Source: Watersipora subatra
Taxonomy: Eukaryota; Bryozoa; Gymnolaemata; Cheilostomatida; Watersiporidae
NCBI RefSeq assembly: GCF_963576615.1
Contig: NC_088711.1
Span: forward strand, 37,196,621-37,260,620
Direction: 5' to 3'
DNA length: 64,000 nucleotides
Position numbers and translations under genes: made by a program. Numbering within the stretch: position 1 is the stretch's first letter; the number at the start of each line of letters is the position of its first letter. A model generated the notes under the pieces. The model was not told where the DNA came from and did not search any database. It worked only from the letters and a program-made list of their open reading frames with translations. This document shows positions 12,601 through 27,600 of the stretch, piece by piece.

Positions 12601-15600
12601 AGAAAAGGAAATGATGATGATATTTTTTCTAACGATTCTTATGAGATTATTACAATATTTAATTATAAGAATAATTATTTGATTTTATAAGATTTAATTT
12701 TAAAAATAAGCATTCGAATTTACAAGATCGAAGTATATAGTGACCGATGTTGGGCAATATGTTATTTTTATTATTTTTTCTAAATAGTTTTGTTAAATAG
12801 ATTTTCTAAAAATCTATATAAATATCACAACTTCTTGATACTGTTAGCTACGACGTTTTGAAATGTAAACAAAATTGTGCATTGGTTTTCTATTATTACT
12901 GTATTACTATATTAATAATATTGGTTATTCTAATAATATCAGTGCATTTTACTTCTAATATTGCATTTCTCCTATTGCGGGGGAGAGATATAAACATATA
13001 ATCTTTTCCTTTCATTATTGCTGTTTGTTATACATAATAACACCCAGTAAATTACAGCTACTATTGCAGTTATCCTATTGTACTGCAGTGCCATTTGACT
13101 GCTAATATTGCATTTCTCAACCATCAGTACCCTTTCTTTTTTCCAATATCACCTTGGTCGTGGGCTGTATGACAGGGAAATTTCTAGTACTATACTGTGT
13201 CTATTAGAGGAATGTTATTACACTGTGTCTATTAGAGGAATGTTATTACACTGTGTCTATTAGAGGAATGATATTATACTGTGTCTACTAGAGGAATGAT
13301 ATTCTACTGTGTCTACAAGAGTATTGTTATCCTACTTTATGTTTTGGGAAGGATTGCCAGTCCATTGTTTCATTTTCAAATGCATGAACAGGCTATAACA
13401 CACAAATTCTTACGCCTCATTAAACTGCTGTTATAAAAAAGGTGAAGGTCATTTGTATGTAACCGACTGTAGCAAGAGCAGGACAGCTTCATGGAAATAG
13501 TTAGACTGATGATTCAATTGCCAGATGTGAAACCGTCAGCAGGTAGTTTGATAATACGTCCATGAACAAATAAAGAATTAATAACTAGAAGGGGCAATCC
13601 TAAGGCTAGTGAAGGAAAGCGAGTTTGATTACCCATTATGTAGAAACGTATGGTGGCCAAATCTGTTAATTCCTGAATCAGTAGCATCTACTGCATCAAT
13701 TTCTGTCCACCTGTCACAACCTGTCAAATAGCAATAGCTTGACTCAACGCTGCAGTACAACAAATGCTGAAGCACAGTTCTGTACACATAGTGGTGCACA
13801 AAATAAACTGGAACCTTTGTAGGAAAACTGAAAGTCTTATTTATAACATCGTTAGTCATGTTAAATTTAGTCGATATCCATAAATTATATATCAAACTAG
13901 GTGAATGCCCGGCGTTGCCCAAGTAATAAAATAAGTATTGGCGCACAAAAATTTATTTTTATTCAACATACAACAGTTACCATTCTAACTTTTAAACTTC
14001 ATGTCATGAGAAAAAGGTTGTGTGCCGTTCAAATAAATTGAGAAAAAAAATAAAACAACTGCAAAGGTTTTCAAACTTTTTCAAACAACTGTTTCCAGTT
14101 TCTTCTATACATGAATTAATAACGAATAATGCCGAACTGAGAGAGATCAAGCATCTCTGTGATGGATTTCGGCAAATAAGTATTCGGCATATTTGTTATT
14201 CTGATGTATTCAGCATACGGACTGCCAAATTTGAAATTTGAGCGAAATTTTAGTTGATATCGTATAGCAAAGTGTTTTTGTATGGAGAGGGTGGTTATCA
14301 TGTTTTACATCATAGGGCAAAAAAAGCGTACAACAGAGTCATCGCAACTCGTTCCCATAACGATACATTGTACCTGTAGCGTTACCGGTACATAGCCTCG
14401 GAACCGGTAACGATACAGGGGCTACATAATATAGATTATGTAGCCCCTGCATCGTAATTTCTATACAGGGGCGCTGTATATAGATTAATCCTCGTTTTGT
14501 CCTGATTTCAAATATGCAAACCAAACAGTTGTAAAATCAAATTTTTAAATGATTACCTAGACTAAATTCTTAAAAGTTTGTTTTTAATGGTTTAAATATC
14601 GATCAGTACAGATATGATCACAACACATACATTTTTTGCTTGTTTCAAGTCATGTACATGGACATACATGCAAAAATTTGTGCCAATGCCTATCGCTAGT
14701 GCCGGTCAGGGGCAGATTTTGTGGGGTGAAGGTCATCACATTGATGTTTTTACAGATAGTAATATTTTTTTACGGCCAAAATTGCGACGCGCACTGATCC
14801 GATGGAAGGTGCTGCCTTTGATAGAAATATTACAAATAGCCAACTGTGTGACTTGACGAAAGACAAATTTTTCAAGTGCATCCTGATATCCACACGAACA
14901 ATCTTTTATCATGTAAGTGGAGTGTTACTTAGGTGTTTTAAATGACGAATCTTGAATTCCTTATTAAATAAGTTTGTGGCAAGTTACTCAATCATTTATT
15001 GTTATACAAAAACTGTTAGATTTGACATTTGAACTAATTAAAATTTTCGATGCTTCATGTTGAGTTTAATAGAGGAAACCATGGCAAATGTTACATACTC
15101 CCAAATAGGAATGGTTTCTGCTGAGTTTTTCCATTTTTATTGTAAATTTATATCAGTAAAAACATTAAAACAGCAAGTTGAGTCTTCAACAAAACTATTT
15201 GCATGCCATTGTGATTAATTTACGCATTGCATTTATAGCTGAATGAAATAGCTAATTGGAAAAGTGATATTAGTATATAGGCTGTATATTAGTAGCGAAT
15301 CCGTGACTACAAGTTGATCTAAAAAAGCAATCAAAAAAAGCAATTTTTTCGTTGTCTTTTTTTAAAAGCCGACGGTATCATGGACTGGGTAACCATGTTG
15401 CCATACACAGTTTGCTACAAAAATATATGCCACTATCCATAATTATAATTCCTGGTGTATGGAAGTTCTGAGATTGAATTCACGTTAACCATGTACATTA
15501 GATGTATATGGTTAACGTGAATTTGGATTCAACATATTGCTGAATCCAAATTCATACATTCAGCCATACATTATTGCTCCGTCTATCATGATGAGCAATA

Positions 15601-18600
15601 TTGTATGGCTGCTGTAAGTTTCAAAATCAGCAAGGATTATTACTAAACGAGTTACAATTTTGTTCCAGCAAAATCTGTAAAATGCTAAAAAACAGCACAT
15701 GCAAAATTACCAAGTTTGCGCTACATTAAATATATAAAAAAGGGTCATTTTTAATTGTTTTGTCATACATGTATATGCATGTAGGAAGTTTTGTGTGGTC
15801 AGCAGTAAAAATGTCTAATCAGTGGTATTTGATGCACGATGGGGAAGGGGACAAATAGCAGACAAATCCAAATTTGGTTTTAACAGGTCCCTAATTTCTA
15901 AAAGTTTTCACTGTATTACAGGTTTGCAATAGCTCTATGTCACAGCTTCTTCAAGAAAAAAGTGTTTTAGCATGGTGACATAGGGTACAAGAGGACTAAG
16001 AACCTACATGTATTATAGGCGAGAAGGGCTGAGGAGTAGCACTGCGACCCGGAACTAGTGGCTGTGTCATTGTGAGAGTTCCCTCCGGAGACGAGCATAT
16101 AGCCTTCAGGCAGTAAGATAGCGGAGTGTAGATATGCTATATAGGGGGCAGGTGTCAGACCAACCCTACAATCAAAAAATCATAATCTGTCCAAAGCAGA
16201 TGTGAGTTTTTTGTTTGGCATCGCCATCCGATGAGGAAAATTTGCACAAGCTGTATGCTAGCCAAGGACAAGCATTGTGGTTGGGTATTTAGGTGAAGAC
16301 AGCCAAACGGATTATAGATTTTCCTCTTCCATCCAATAGAGCTACTCTACCCTGAGCAGATCTGTTTCAGTTTATGGATCGTGAAAAGGACTAGACTTAC
16401 CAATGATTCAGATCAACTAAAAACCTATAAGCGTGATTAGATATGGTGAATGAGCCAAGCTTCCCGTTGTCGTGGTAACCACCAAACACAAACACACTGC
16501 TGCTCTCAGGGTCATACACACTACTGTGCCCGAATCGACCTCTAACATTTACGCCTGACATGGCAATACGACTCCAGTTTCCTGTGCCTGTAATAAGAGA
16601 ATAGAGGACTAAACAGACGAATGACACTCTTTAAAGCAAAACGTGTTCGTAACCATTTTGAAGTTATAGATTTCTGTAAAATACAAAATATTTTTCAATC
16701 AAACCCTGTGATCACTTACCCTGACAATTGAAAGAGTTTAATAGAATCATCCCAGGTTAGCCAGAGGGCTATTCAATTATTACTATTATAGCCAGAGCGT
16801 GCTTTTAATACTCTATAGAAGATCACATTTCTATGGAAACCATGTTATCCAGATAAATACGGATGATAAACTTGCATGCGTAACCACAGTATCAAATCAA
16901 CATAACACTAGATGATGCATTGCGTAATCACATAGTAGGTTTGTTCATAACCATGTTTGTATAACACGGTTTCCACAGTAAATTCAATTTTGAATACACC
17001 CATTCTTGTTACGTAACGTGAATGAAACATGTTGAATACATTCTTGAGATACAGTCATACCTTGACATACTAGGTCCTGTAAGGTTCTGGTGACTTTTGT
17101 ATCTAGACAACACTCCATCTTACAAAGATCAAACAAGAAAATATTTTTGGAAAGTAAGTTGCTCTGAATGACATTTGACACGCTCTTTGCAACACACAAA
17201 AAGTACTGATAACTCATTTACTAACTTCCTAGAATCCCCCTCATAAATTCTAATGTAAATACATACGATTAATAACCAACTTTGTTGGACCAGTAACACT
17301 CACTGATGTTGTAGGTATGTACGAAAGGACTGAAGCTGTACGCATCATTCTGGCCAAAGAATACATATAGCGAGTCATCGATGACATGAGCAGTATGTCC
17401 AGTGACAGCTAGGAGACCATCTGCCAATACTTGCCAACTATCAGAAGCGATGTCATAGCAAGCAAGGTCACTTGTGGCCTGTCCATCTACATTGCCGCCA
17501 TGTAGATATAGCTATAATAGACGGAGCCAAATGTTATACAGTGTTGTCAACTGAAACATAACATAATAGTTAACAATAAACTGAGTACTATTAAGTTGAA
17601 CCAATGGTTATAAGGTATAGTTAACAATAAACTCATAAGTGTTATACGTGATTAAAGGGTTGCTGTCAGGGAACATAGCCGAACTTATGAAGTGTGAAAG
17701 TTTATGACAACTTCGCAACTGTCAACAGACTATGACAGTTTATTGATGTCTTCATAAATGTTATTCTTTAATGTTAAAGCCTCCTACTTTTCCACTTGCA
17801 GGGTCAGCAGTAAGAGAATGACCAAAGCGGTCATCAGAGACAGGGCTGTCCGGCAGCATGTTCCATTGTCGGGCTAGCAAATCATATCTACAAAGTTGGG
17901 ATCATTTCAAAAGCATAAATGATAATGGTAACATGCTCTTTTGTGGAGAAGCGAGGCAAATAATGAGATAGAGTCATACCTTGACTCCCGAGTGTCCAAC
18001 CATACGAGAAATACGAGACACGAGGAAAGCTCCGAGCAAATTTTTGCTTTGAAATACGAGAGACAAATGTGAGATGCAAGCCGATTCTCAATGCGGCCGC
18101 AAGGTGACAAAGTATACAAGAGACCACTTTCGCGACCAGCATCGCTCGGTCTTTTTTGTCAGATCAGTTTGAAAAAATTCTAAAAAGGCTGGCTAAAATT
18201 GAGAGTGAAAAAGAGGCAAAAAGCGCCAAACCGGATCATAAAAAATGAAAATAAAGACAGAATTAGACTAAAATTTAGTGTAAGATTAAAACATACCATC
18301 AAGTGTGTGCATAGTAGGCTAAATTTGTTAAGTTAAATTAAAAATTCATGTTATGTTACGAAGCGTCACAAAAGTTTAGCGTACCGAACGAGTTGCCATC
18401 AAGGCTATATCACCCTGCCATTAGCTGGTAGCGTCTTTATCAAAGGGAAAGAAATTACGAAAATATTTACATACAAGCTCAGTTCCGCAACACATTCAGC
18501 TCGTATGTCGAGGTACGACTGTATGCAAATATACTTTGAGAAGAAACAAGGCAAATAGTGAGATGAGGGACTATACATGTAGAAACGAAGTATAGCATAT

Positions 18601-21600
18601 GAATAAATGCTTTTATTCGGCAGCGAAACTAAGCACACAGCTTAAATGTAGTTTTAACCAAACGCACTAGGCCACCTTTTGGTTTCTTCTGTTGTATAAA
18701 ATATATTAGGAACACTTTACGATTCCTCAGCCCTACCCATCTGGAGTATGTGTGAAGAATATTTACTGCTGAATGGAGTTAAACAAGAAACCATCATTTA
18801 GCACATCATTGAGGTTTACACGTAGCCAAAATCTGAGGGAATCCTCTCTCTCTTTTAATAATAAGCTGTTGACAAAAGAATCACGTAATCGGGCATACGA
18901 AGGTTTGCAGACGAATCCAACAGCAACGTTTTCAGCATTTACTGAACGCACTTGTTATTGGGAAAACCGTCAGTTATCGCAGTCAGCAAACATGAAATAT
19001 TGCTGAGGATCCCAGTCCACAATTTGTATGATGTATTATAGAAGCATACGCATAGCCGCTGACATCGTAGCCTCTATAACTCAATGGTTCTGTACTATCA
19101 CGTACTTTAATAATCACAAAACTATCATAAACCATCTACTGCGGTGAGGGTTGACGATTGGAATACAAAAGCCATACGCTTACCATATATACTCAAGGAA
19201 TCTAAAAGCAACCTGATATGATAGACATTGAGGTCAGCATTGTGATGCATAGGCATCCAGAGAGTCAGCAATAGATGGCGTAATAATAAGATAACCATTA
19301 GCCAATTTACAGTGAGAAACGCGTTCATCTATAGTTCCTTCATTTTCGTACTTAAGCAAAATCACGACAACGAATTTATTTCCTATTAGAATGCGTTGTG
19401 ATAGTAGGCAAGATAATATAACGCCTTCAACAGTGTAAATATCAGGGTAAGACTATCACACTCTAGACTGACACAGGGAAGGGTGGATTACGATTGATTT
19501 ATTGCTGTTATCACGCCTTATGGCGCACACTACTCTGGTAACAATACTCAACATAATATGTTAAAATGAAGTTTACTCGCAATCATTCATAGCCTAAGGG
19601 TGTGACGATAATTTAAGACTTTCTCCGACGAACTGACCTAAGGTTAAAAATCACTAAACATTAAATAAGAAACTTACATAAACTTGCAATACTTAGAAAC
19701 TTTAAATGAGATGTCTAGAGGCACTTGTTCAACCTAAATTAATAAAGACCAGCCTGCTTTTCTAATTTTAATGAGATGGTGGTTGTTGTTTTCATTGCCA
19801 AGTTATGCCAACTTCTGGGGGCCAAGCGCTTCGCCTCATCATGGGCCTCATCATACCTTATGTAAAAATTTAACTTCTATTTCCTTTTATTTAATGGATA
19901 TTGTAACGATAATTATTTTGTGCTTAATGTTATATTTTTACTAATTGATGAAATAAAACACACACTACCATATTTGATCTGTCCTATCGTCTCCATCTTC
20001 CCAACTTGTAAAAATGCTGTAAACGTCATAAAGGATACTCGAGAAGAGGCGATCACCTGCTCACCACAACCTATACAAATTTCTTATCTTACTCATCAGA
20101 GAGCAATTGAGCTAAGCCCGCCCATATAAATGTACATAAGCTATACTACTCATCGCCTAAAACAAAATGGCCATTTTAGCCAGGCAACATCTAGACCACC
20201 CGAAACCTTTCGATATTCAAAAGTGTTAGCTAGGATAAGCAGACTAACTCGGGTAGGGTTTTCATAGAAACACTAAAACCTGCAGATATAAAAACCAAAA
20301 AAACACAAAGCAATCATCAATCAATACGCCGTACAACCAAGACATAAAAATGAACACCAACCTATAAAACCCCAGAGAGTGATTACTGTGGATGATATAT
20401 CTATTGTGCAGTGTCTCTCCTCCGTACACATACAAGCTGTCCTGAAATATGTCGGCCCCCATAGACGCTCTACCAACTGGTGCTGAGTCTATGTCCAAAT
20501 CTAACCATGAGATGCTCGTCAGTAATACGGAGCAGTCCTCTCCTACAAATACATAGACACCCTTGAGACCAGCATCTGATTGTCAAAGGATACCCTTGGA
20601 GACATAGTGTTAATAACAGGGACCTCCTTAGAAACACTGGACACTATAGCTATACCAACTGACAAGCGGGTACATCGGAGTACAAATAACTTATATAAAA
20701 AGGTAATCAGCAGAGCAAATCTCCTCCTTACGATATTAAGTCACCGCCTATGGAAGGATCGTGGAATTAATAAAATAGAAATATAAAATATGGTAATAAT
20801 ATTGAAGGTTTAAACACAGTATATAGAATAGTGAAGTTTAGACAAATGCCGCTGTTTATTACTTGTGAGCAACTTTAATCGCATCTCATAAAAACAGGGC
20901 TTTACATGTAGCTGCGTTTATGCAGTACCAGAGTAGTAAAACATTGGAAATATTGAATTAACATTAACTATTGCAAAAATTAATAAAGAAGATCAAAATT
21001 TCTTAAGCTCCATGAAAAGCGCCAAGAAAGAATCCCTATGCCAAGTAAGAGTTGATGACTACCTCCCTACACCAAAGAGTTACCTCTCATTGTCCATATC
21101 TCACACAATATGATAATGTATCACTGAAGTCTCTTCACAACTAGTTAAACATACCTGAGCATGATCAACAACTTACCCGTGTGGTTGGCATCGCAGTGGC
21201 ATGTTCCATTTAGACAAGTTCCAGCATTGGAGCATAGGTTAGGACAAAATGTGCTAATGTTGCACACCTCTCCGTCCCAACCTAACTCACACTCACAGGA
21301 ACCTGAGCTAGAGTTACATCTCCCATTACCATTGCAGTCATACGGACAGTGTAAAACCCTGTATAAAATAATAAAAAAACTGCACAGAACAAAGCATTAT
21401 CAATTGTTTGAGTTTTAAGGAGCATTTCTACTCCTTAAAACTCAAACAAGGTCAGATATTTCATAACAGGAAATAAAGGCTGCCGAGATACTTATGAGTG
21501 GCTATGTGTAAGATGTTCCATAAGATACATGTACATAGTAAGGTGTCTGACAGCATTCCATGCATCCGCACTTTAACTTCCTTGCATTACACTGATTGTT

Positions 21601-24600
21601 GTCTACATAACATCTATCTATCTTTTATCTGTATACATATAAATCTCAGAGTTTGTCTGTCATTCGTGTGTCCAGTTGTAGCGGTAAAGTTATAACAATA
21701 GAGTTGTAGAAAAGAAAAATCCGCTTTGCACTGAATTTGAACTTAGAACCTCCAGGTCTTCAGACATGCAAGCCTATCCACTAAGCCAAGCGGCTACATT
21801 GCTATACCATGGCATAATTGTGGTGATACTTATTACAACTGTCAATCTCTAATCCCAATTGGTTAAAATAGCACGTTTCTTCTAGTACGCTTAAACATCA
21901 TGATTGAGTGAGAGATCATGACAAAATATTTTTCCTAACGCTAGCTCTTATTTTTATAACAATGGCTTCTATTATAGTAATGATTTAGATTAGCTCAAGT
22001 TAATAAAATTTATTGGGCAAAGAAACGTAACCAATCAAAATAAATTTTTCATGCAAAAACTTTTTTATTACCCGTACAATGCTGGGCATTCATTTAGTCC
22101 ATTTATAAATTAATAACATTCATTATGTAGATACAGACTGTAGCTAACTTTGACAAAAAATGTGTTTGTTAGTGATCATAGTAGCTCCAAAGTATAAGAT
22201 AGATGAATGGTTAGATATTAATTTTATTCACACTGGTCAATGTCGTTTCAAACAAATTAGACCAGGAGACAAAAAAGAAAAAATAATAAAGTAAATTATG
22301 TGTATTGAAAAAAAGCTCTTTTTACATAACGCTGTTCTACATGTATAATGTAAATTGGGGCAAGGTGTTGTTGTCCAGTATAAGGTGAAGTGGTTTACCA
22401 CACTGGTATATGGTATAATGTGAAGTGGTTTACTACACTGGTGTCTGGTATAAAGTGAAGTGGTCTACTACACTGGTGTCTGGTATAAGGTGAAGTGGTT
22501 TACTACACTGGTGTCTGGTATAAGGTGAAGTGGTTTACTACACTGGTGTCTGGTATAAGGTGAAGTGGTTTACTACACCGGTGTCTGGTATAAGGTGAAG
22601 TGGTTTACTACATTGGTGTCTGGTATAAGGTGAAGTGGTTTACTACACTGGTGTCTGGTATAAGGTGAAGTGGTTTACTACACTAGTGTCTGGTATAAGG
22701 TGAAGTGGTTTACTACACTAGTGTCTGGTATAAGGTGAAGTGGTTTACTACACTGGTGTCTGGTATAAGGTGAAGTGGTTTACTACACTGGTGTCTGGTA
22801 TAAGGTGAAGTGGTTTATTACACCGGTGTCTGGTATAAGGTGAAGTGGTTTACTACACCGGTGTCTGGTATAAAGTGAAGTGGTTTACTACACTTGTGTC
22901 TGGTATAAGGTGAAGTGGTTTACTACACTGGTGTCTGGTATAAAGTGAAGTGGTTTACTACACTTGTGTCTGGTATAAGGTGAAGTGGTTTACTACACTG
23001 GTGTCTGGTATAAAGTGAAGTGGTTTACTACACTTGTGTCTGGTATAAGGTGAAGTGGTTTACTACACTAGTGTCTGGTATAAGGTGAAGTGGTTTACTA
23101 CACTGGTGTCTGGTATAAAGTGAAGTGGTTTACTACACTTGTGTCTGGTATAAGGTGAAGTGGTTTACTACACTGGTGTCTGGTATAAAGTGAAGTGGTT
23201 TACTACACTAGTGTCTGGTATAAGGTGAAGTGGTTTACTACACTGGTGTCTGGTATAAGGTGAAGTGGTTTACTACACTGGTGTCTGGTATAAAGTGAAG
23301 TGGTTTACTACACTTGTGTCTGGTATAAGGTGAAGTGGTTTACTACACTGGTGTCTGGTATAAAGTGAAGTGGTTTACTACACTTGTGTCTGGTATAAGG
23401 TGAAGTGGTTTACTACACTAGTGTCTGGTATAAGGTGAAGTGGTTTACTACACTGGTGTCTGGTATAAAGTGAAGTGGTTTACTACACTTGTGTCTGGTA
23501 TAAGGTGAAGTGGTTTACTACACTGGTGTCTGGTATAAAGTGAAGTGGTTTACTACACTTGTGTCTGGTATCAGGTGAAGTGGTTTACTACACTGGTGTC
23601 TGGTATAAGGTGAAGTGGTTTACTACACTGGTGTCTGGTATAAGGTGAAGTGGTTCACTACACTGGTGTCTGGTATAAGGTGAAGTGGTTTACTACACTG
23701 GTGTCTGGTATAAGGTGAAGTGGTTTACTACACTGGTGTCTGGTATAAAGTGAAGTGGTCTACTACACCGGTGTCTGGTATAAGGTGAAGTGGTTTACTA
23801 CACTGGTGTCTGGTATAAAGTGAAGTGGTTTACTACACTTGTGTCTGGTATAAGGTGAAGTGGTTTACTACACTGGTGTCTGGTATAAAGTGAAGTGGTT
23901 TACTACACTAGTGTCTGGTATAAGGTGAAGTGGTTTACTACACTGGTGTCTGGTATAAAGTGAAGTGGTTTACTACACTAGTGTCTGGTATAAGGTGAAG
24001 TGGTTTACTACACTAGTGTCTGGTATAAGGTGAAGTGGTCTACTACACTGGTGTCTGGTATAAGGTGAAGTGGTTTACTACACTGGTGTCTGGTATAAAG
24101 TGAAGTGGTTTACTACACTTGTGTCTGGTATAAGGTGAAGTGGTTTACTACACTGGTGTCTGGTATAAGGTGAAGTGGTTTACTACACTGGTGTCTGGTA
24201 TAAAGTGAAGTGGTTTACTACACTTGTGTCTGGTATAAGGTGAAGTGGTTTACTACACTGGTGTCTGGTATAAGGTGAAGTGGTTTACTACACCGGTGTC
24301 TGGTATAAGGTGAAGTGGTTTACTACACCGGTGTCTGGTATAAGGTAAAGTGGTTTACTACACTGGTGTCTGGTATAAGGTGAAGTGGTTTACTACACTG
24401 GTGTCTGGTATAAGGTGAAGTGGTTTACTACACTGGTGTCTGGTATAAGGTGAAGTGGTTTACTACACTGGTGTCTGGTATAAAGTGAAGTGGTTTACTA
24501 CACTTGTGTCTGGTATAAGGTGAAGTGGTTTACTACACTGGTGTCTGGTATAAAGTGAAGTGGTTTACTACACTTGTGTCTGGTATAAGGTGAAGTGGTT

Positions 24601-27600
24601 TACTACACTGGTGTCTGGTATAAAGTGAAGTGGTTTACTACACTTGTGTCTGGTATAAGGTGAAGTGGTTTACTACACTAGTGTCTGGTATAAGGTGAAG
24701 TGGTTTACTACACTAGTGTCTGGTATAAGGTGAAGTGGTCTACTACACTGGTGTCTGGTATAAGGTGAAGTGGTTTACTACACTGGTGTCTGGTATAAAG
24801 TGAAGTGGTTTACTACACTTGTGTCTGGTATAAGGTGAAGTGGTTTACTACACTGGTGTCTGGTATAAGGTGAAGTGGTTTACTACACTGGTGTCTGGTA
24901 TAAAGTGAAGTGGTTTACTACACTTGTGTCTGGTATAAGGTGAAGTGGTTTACTACACTGGTGTCTGGTATAAAGTGAAGTGGTTTACTACACTTGTGTC
25001 TGGTATAAGGTGAAGTGGTTTACTACACTGGTGTCTGGTATAAGGTGAAGTGGTTTACTACACTGGTGTCTGGTATAAAGTGAAGTGGTTTACTACACTT
25101 GTGTCTGGTATAAGGTGAAGTGGTTTACTACACTGGTGTCTGGTATAAGGTGAAGTGGTTTACTACACCGGTGTCTGGTATAAGGTGAAGTGGTTTACTA
25201 CACCGGTGTCTGGTATAAGGTAAAGTGGTTTACTACACTGGTGTCTGGTATAAGGTGAAGTGGTTTACTACACTGGTGTCTGGTATAAGGTGAAGTGGTT
25301 TACTACACTGGTGTCTGGTATAAGGTGAAGTGGTTTACTACACTGGTGTCTGGTATAAAGTGAAGTGGTTTACTACACTTGTGTCTGGTATAAGGTGAAG
25401 TGGTTTACTACACTGGTGTCTGGTATAAAGTGAAGTGGTTTACTACACTTGTGTCTGGTATAAGGTGAAGTGGTTTACTACACTGGTGTCTGGTATAAAG
25501 TGAAGTGGTTTACTACACTTGTGTCTGGTATAAGGTGAAGTGGTTTACTACACTAGTGTCTGGTATAAGGTGAAGTGGTTTACTACACTAGTGTCTGGTA
25601 TAAGGTGAAGTGGTCTACTACACTGGTGTCTGGTATAAGGTGAAGTGGTTTACTACACTGGTGTCTGGTATAAAGTGAAGTGGTTTACTACACTTGTGTC
25701 TGGTATAAGGTGAAGTGGTTTACTACACTGGTGTCTGGTATAAGGTGAAGTGGTTTACTACACTGGTGTCTGGTATAAAGTGAAGTGGTTTACTACACTT
25801 GTGTCTGGTATAAGGTGAAGTGGTTTACTACACTGGTGTCTGGTATAAGGTGAAGTGGTTTACTACACCGGTGTCTGGTATAAGGTGAAGTGGTTTACTA
25901 CACCGGTGTCTGGTATAAGGTAAAGTGGTTTACTACACTGGTGTCTGGTATAAGGTGAAGTGGTTTACTACACCGGTGTCTGGTATAAGGTAAAGTGGTT
26001 TACTACACTGGTGTCTGGTATAAGGTGAAGTGGTTTACTACACTGGTGTCTGGTATAAGGTGAAGTGGTTTACTACACTGGTGTCTGGTATAAGGTGAAG
26101 TGGTTTACTACACCGGTGTCTGGTATAAGGTAAAGTGGTTTACTACACTGGTGTCTGGTATAAGGTGAAGTGGTTTACTACACTGGTGTCTGGTATAAGG
26201 TGAAGTGGTTTACTACACTGGTGTCTGGTATAAGGTGAAGTGGTTTACTACACTGGTGTCTGGTATAAAGTGAAGTGGTTTACTACACTTGTGTCTGGTA
26301 TAAGGTGAAGTGGTTTACTACACTGGTGTCTGGTATAAAGTGAAGTGGTTTACTACACTTGTGTCTGGTATAAGGTGAAGTGGTTTACTACACTGGTGTC
26401 TGGTATAAAGTGAAGTGGTTTACTACACTTGTGTCTGGTATAAGGTGAAGTGGTTTACTACACTAGTGTCTGGTATAAGGTGAAGTGGTTTACTACACTA
26501 GTGTCTGGTATAAGGTGAAGTGGTCTACTACACTGGTGTCTGGTATAAGGTGAAGTGGTTTACTACACTGGTGTCTGGTATAAAGTGAAGTGGTTTACTA
26601 CACTTGTGTCTGGTATAAGGTGAAGTGGTTTACTACACTGGTGTCTGGTATAAGGTGAAGTGGTTTACTACACTGGTGTCTGGTATAAAGTGAAGTGGTT
26701 TACTACACTTGTGTCTGGTATAAGGTGAAGTGGTTTACTACACTGGTGTCTGGTATAAGGTGAAGTGGTTTACTACACCGGTGTCTGGTATAAGGTGAAG
26801 TGGTTTACTACACCGGTGTCTGGTATAAGGTAAAGTGGTTTACTACACTGGTGTCTGGTATAAGGTGAAGTGGTTTACTACACTGGTGTCTGGTATAAGG
26901 TGAAGTGGTTTACTACACTGGTGTCTGGTATAAGGTGAAGTGGTTTACTACACTGGTGTCTGGTATAAGGTGAAGTGGTTTACTACACTGGTGTCTGGTA
27001 TAAGGTGAAGTGGTTTACTACACCGGTGTCTGGTATAAGGTAAAGTGGTTTACTACACTGGTGTCTGGTATAAGGTGAAGTGGTTTACTACACTGGTGTC
27101 TGGTATAAGGTGAAGTGGTTTACTACACCGGTGTCTGGTATAAGGTGAAGTGGTTTACTACACTGGTGTCTAGTATAAAGTGAAGTGGTTTACTATAGTA
27201 ATGGCATGTCCGTCCTTCTGTCTGAAGCTCCGCTAAGACCTTTACAAAAGAAGATTGTACTGCACTGGAATCGAACCTGGGTACTTGTATTCCCAGCCAA
27301 GAGCACTACTATCTACACCACTCGATCACCTTTCTACATGTAAGAATAATTGTACGCAAACCTATTACACATGACGATCTCTCGCGGCACACGGGATTAC
27401 AAGCGTTCTAACCTTTACTATATTACGAGCCGTGTTTGTCCAAAGCTACAGTTGGCTTTTGGAAAAATTGCATTATGTGAGAGTCAAACTCAGACATTTG
27501 GCTTAACAGCCAGGCGCACTACCATTGGCAGCGCTTGACCGCCTCGTACTTACTTATACTTATAGCTATTACACCTGACAAACTCTCTTGGCGCACGGAG

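Larger units (their letters stand above)
14121..16007. other. ATRN intron 9, no exon seen; hairpin-rich
   Basis: Non-coding. It holds the hairpins listed separately at 14411-14454 and 15477-15611. Several small open frames exist but show no recognisable family or splice fit with attractin. Confidence 0.4.

Noticed and set aside
18763..19006. Overlapping open frames on both strands as an extra ATRN exon
   Set aside because: Exons 5 and 6 join directly in phase and in homology, leaving no room; the translation has no kelch pattern.
21721..21794. Functional tRNA gene
   Set aside because: A/B-box-like blocks are present but the cloverleaf is incomplete, and the unit recurs in a dispersed repeat.
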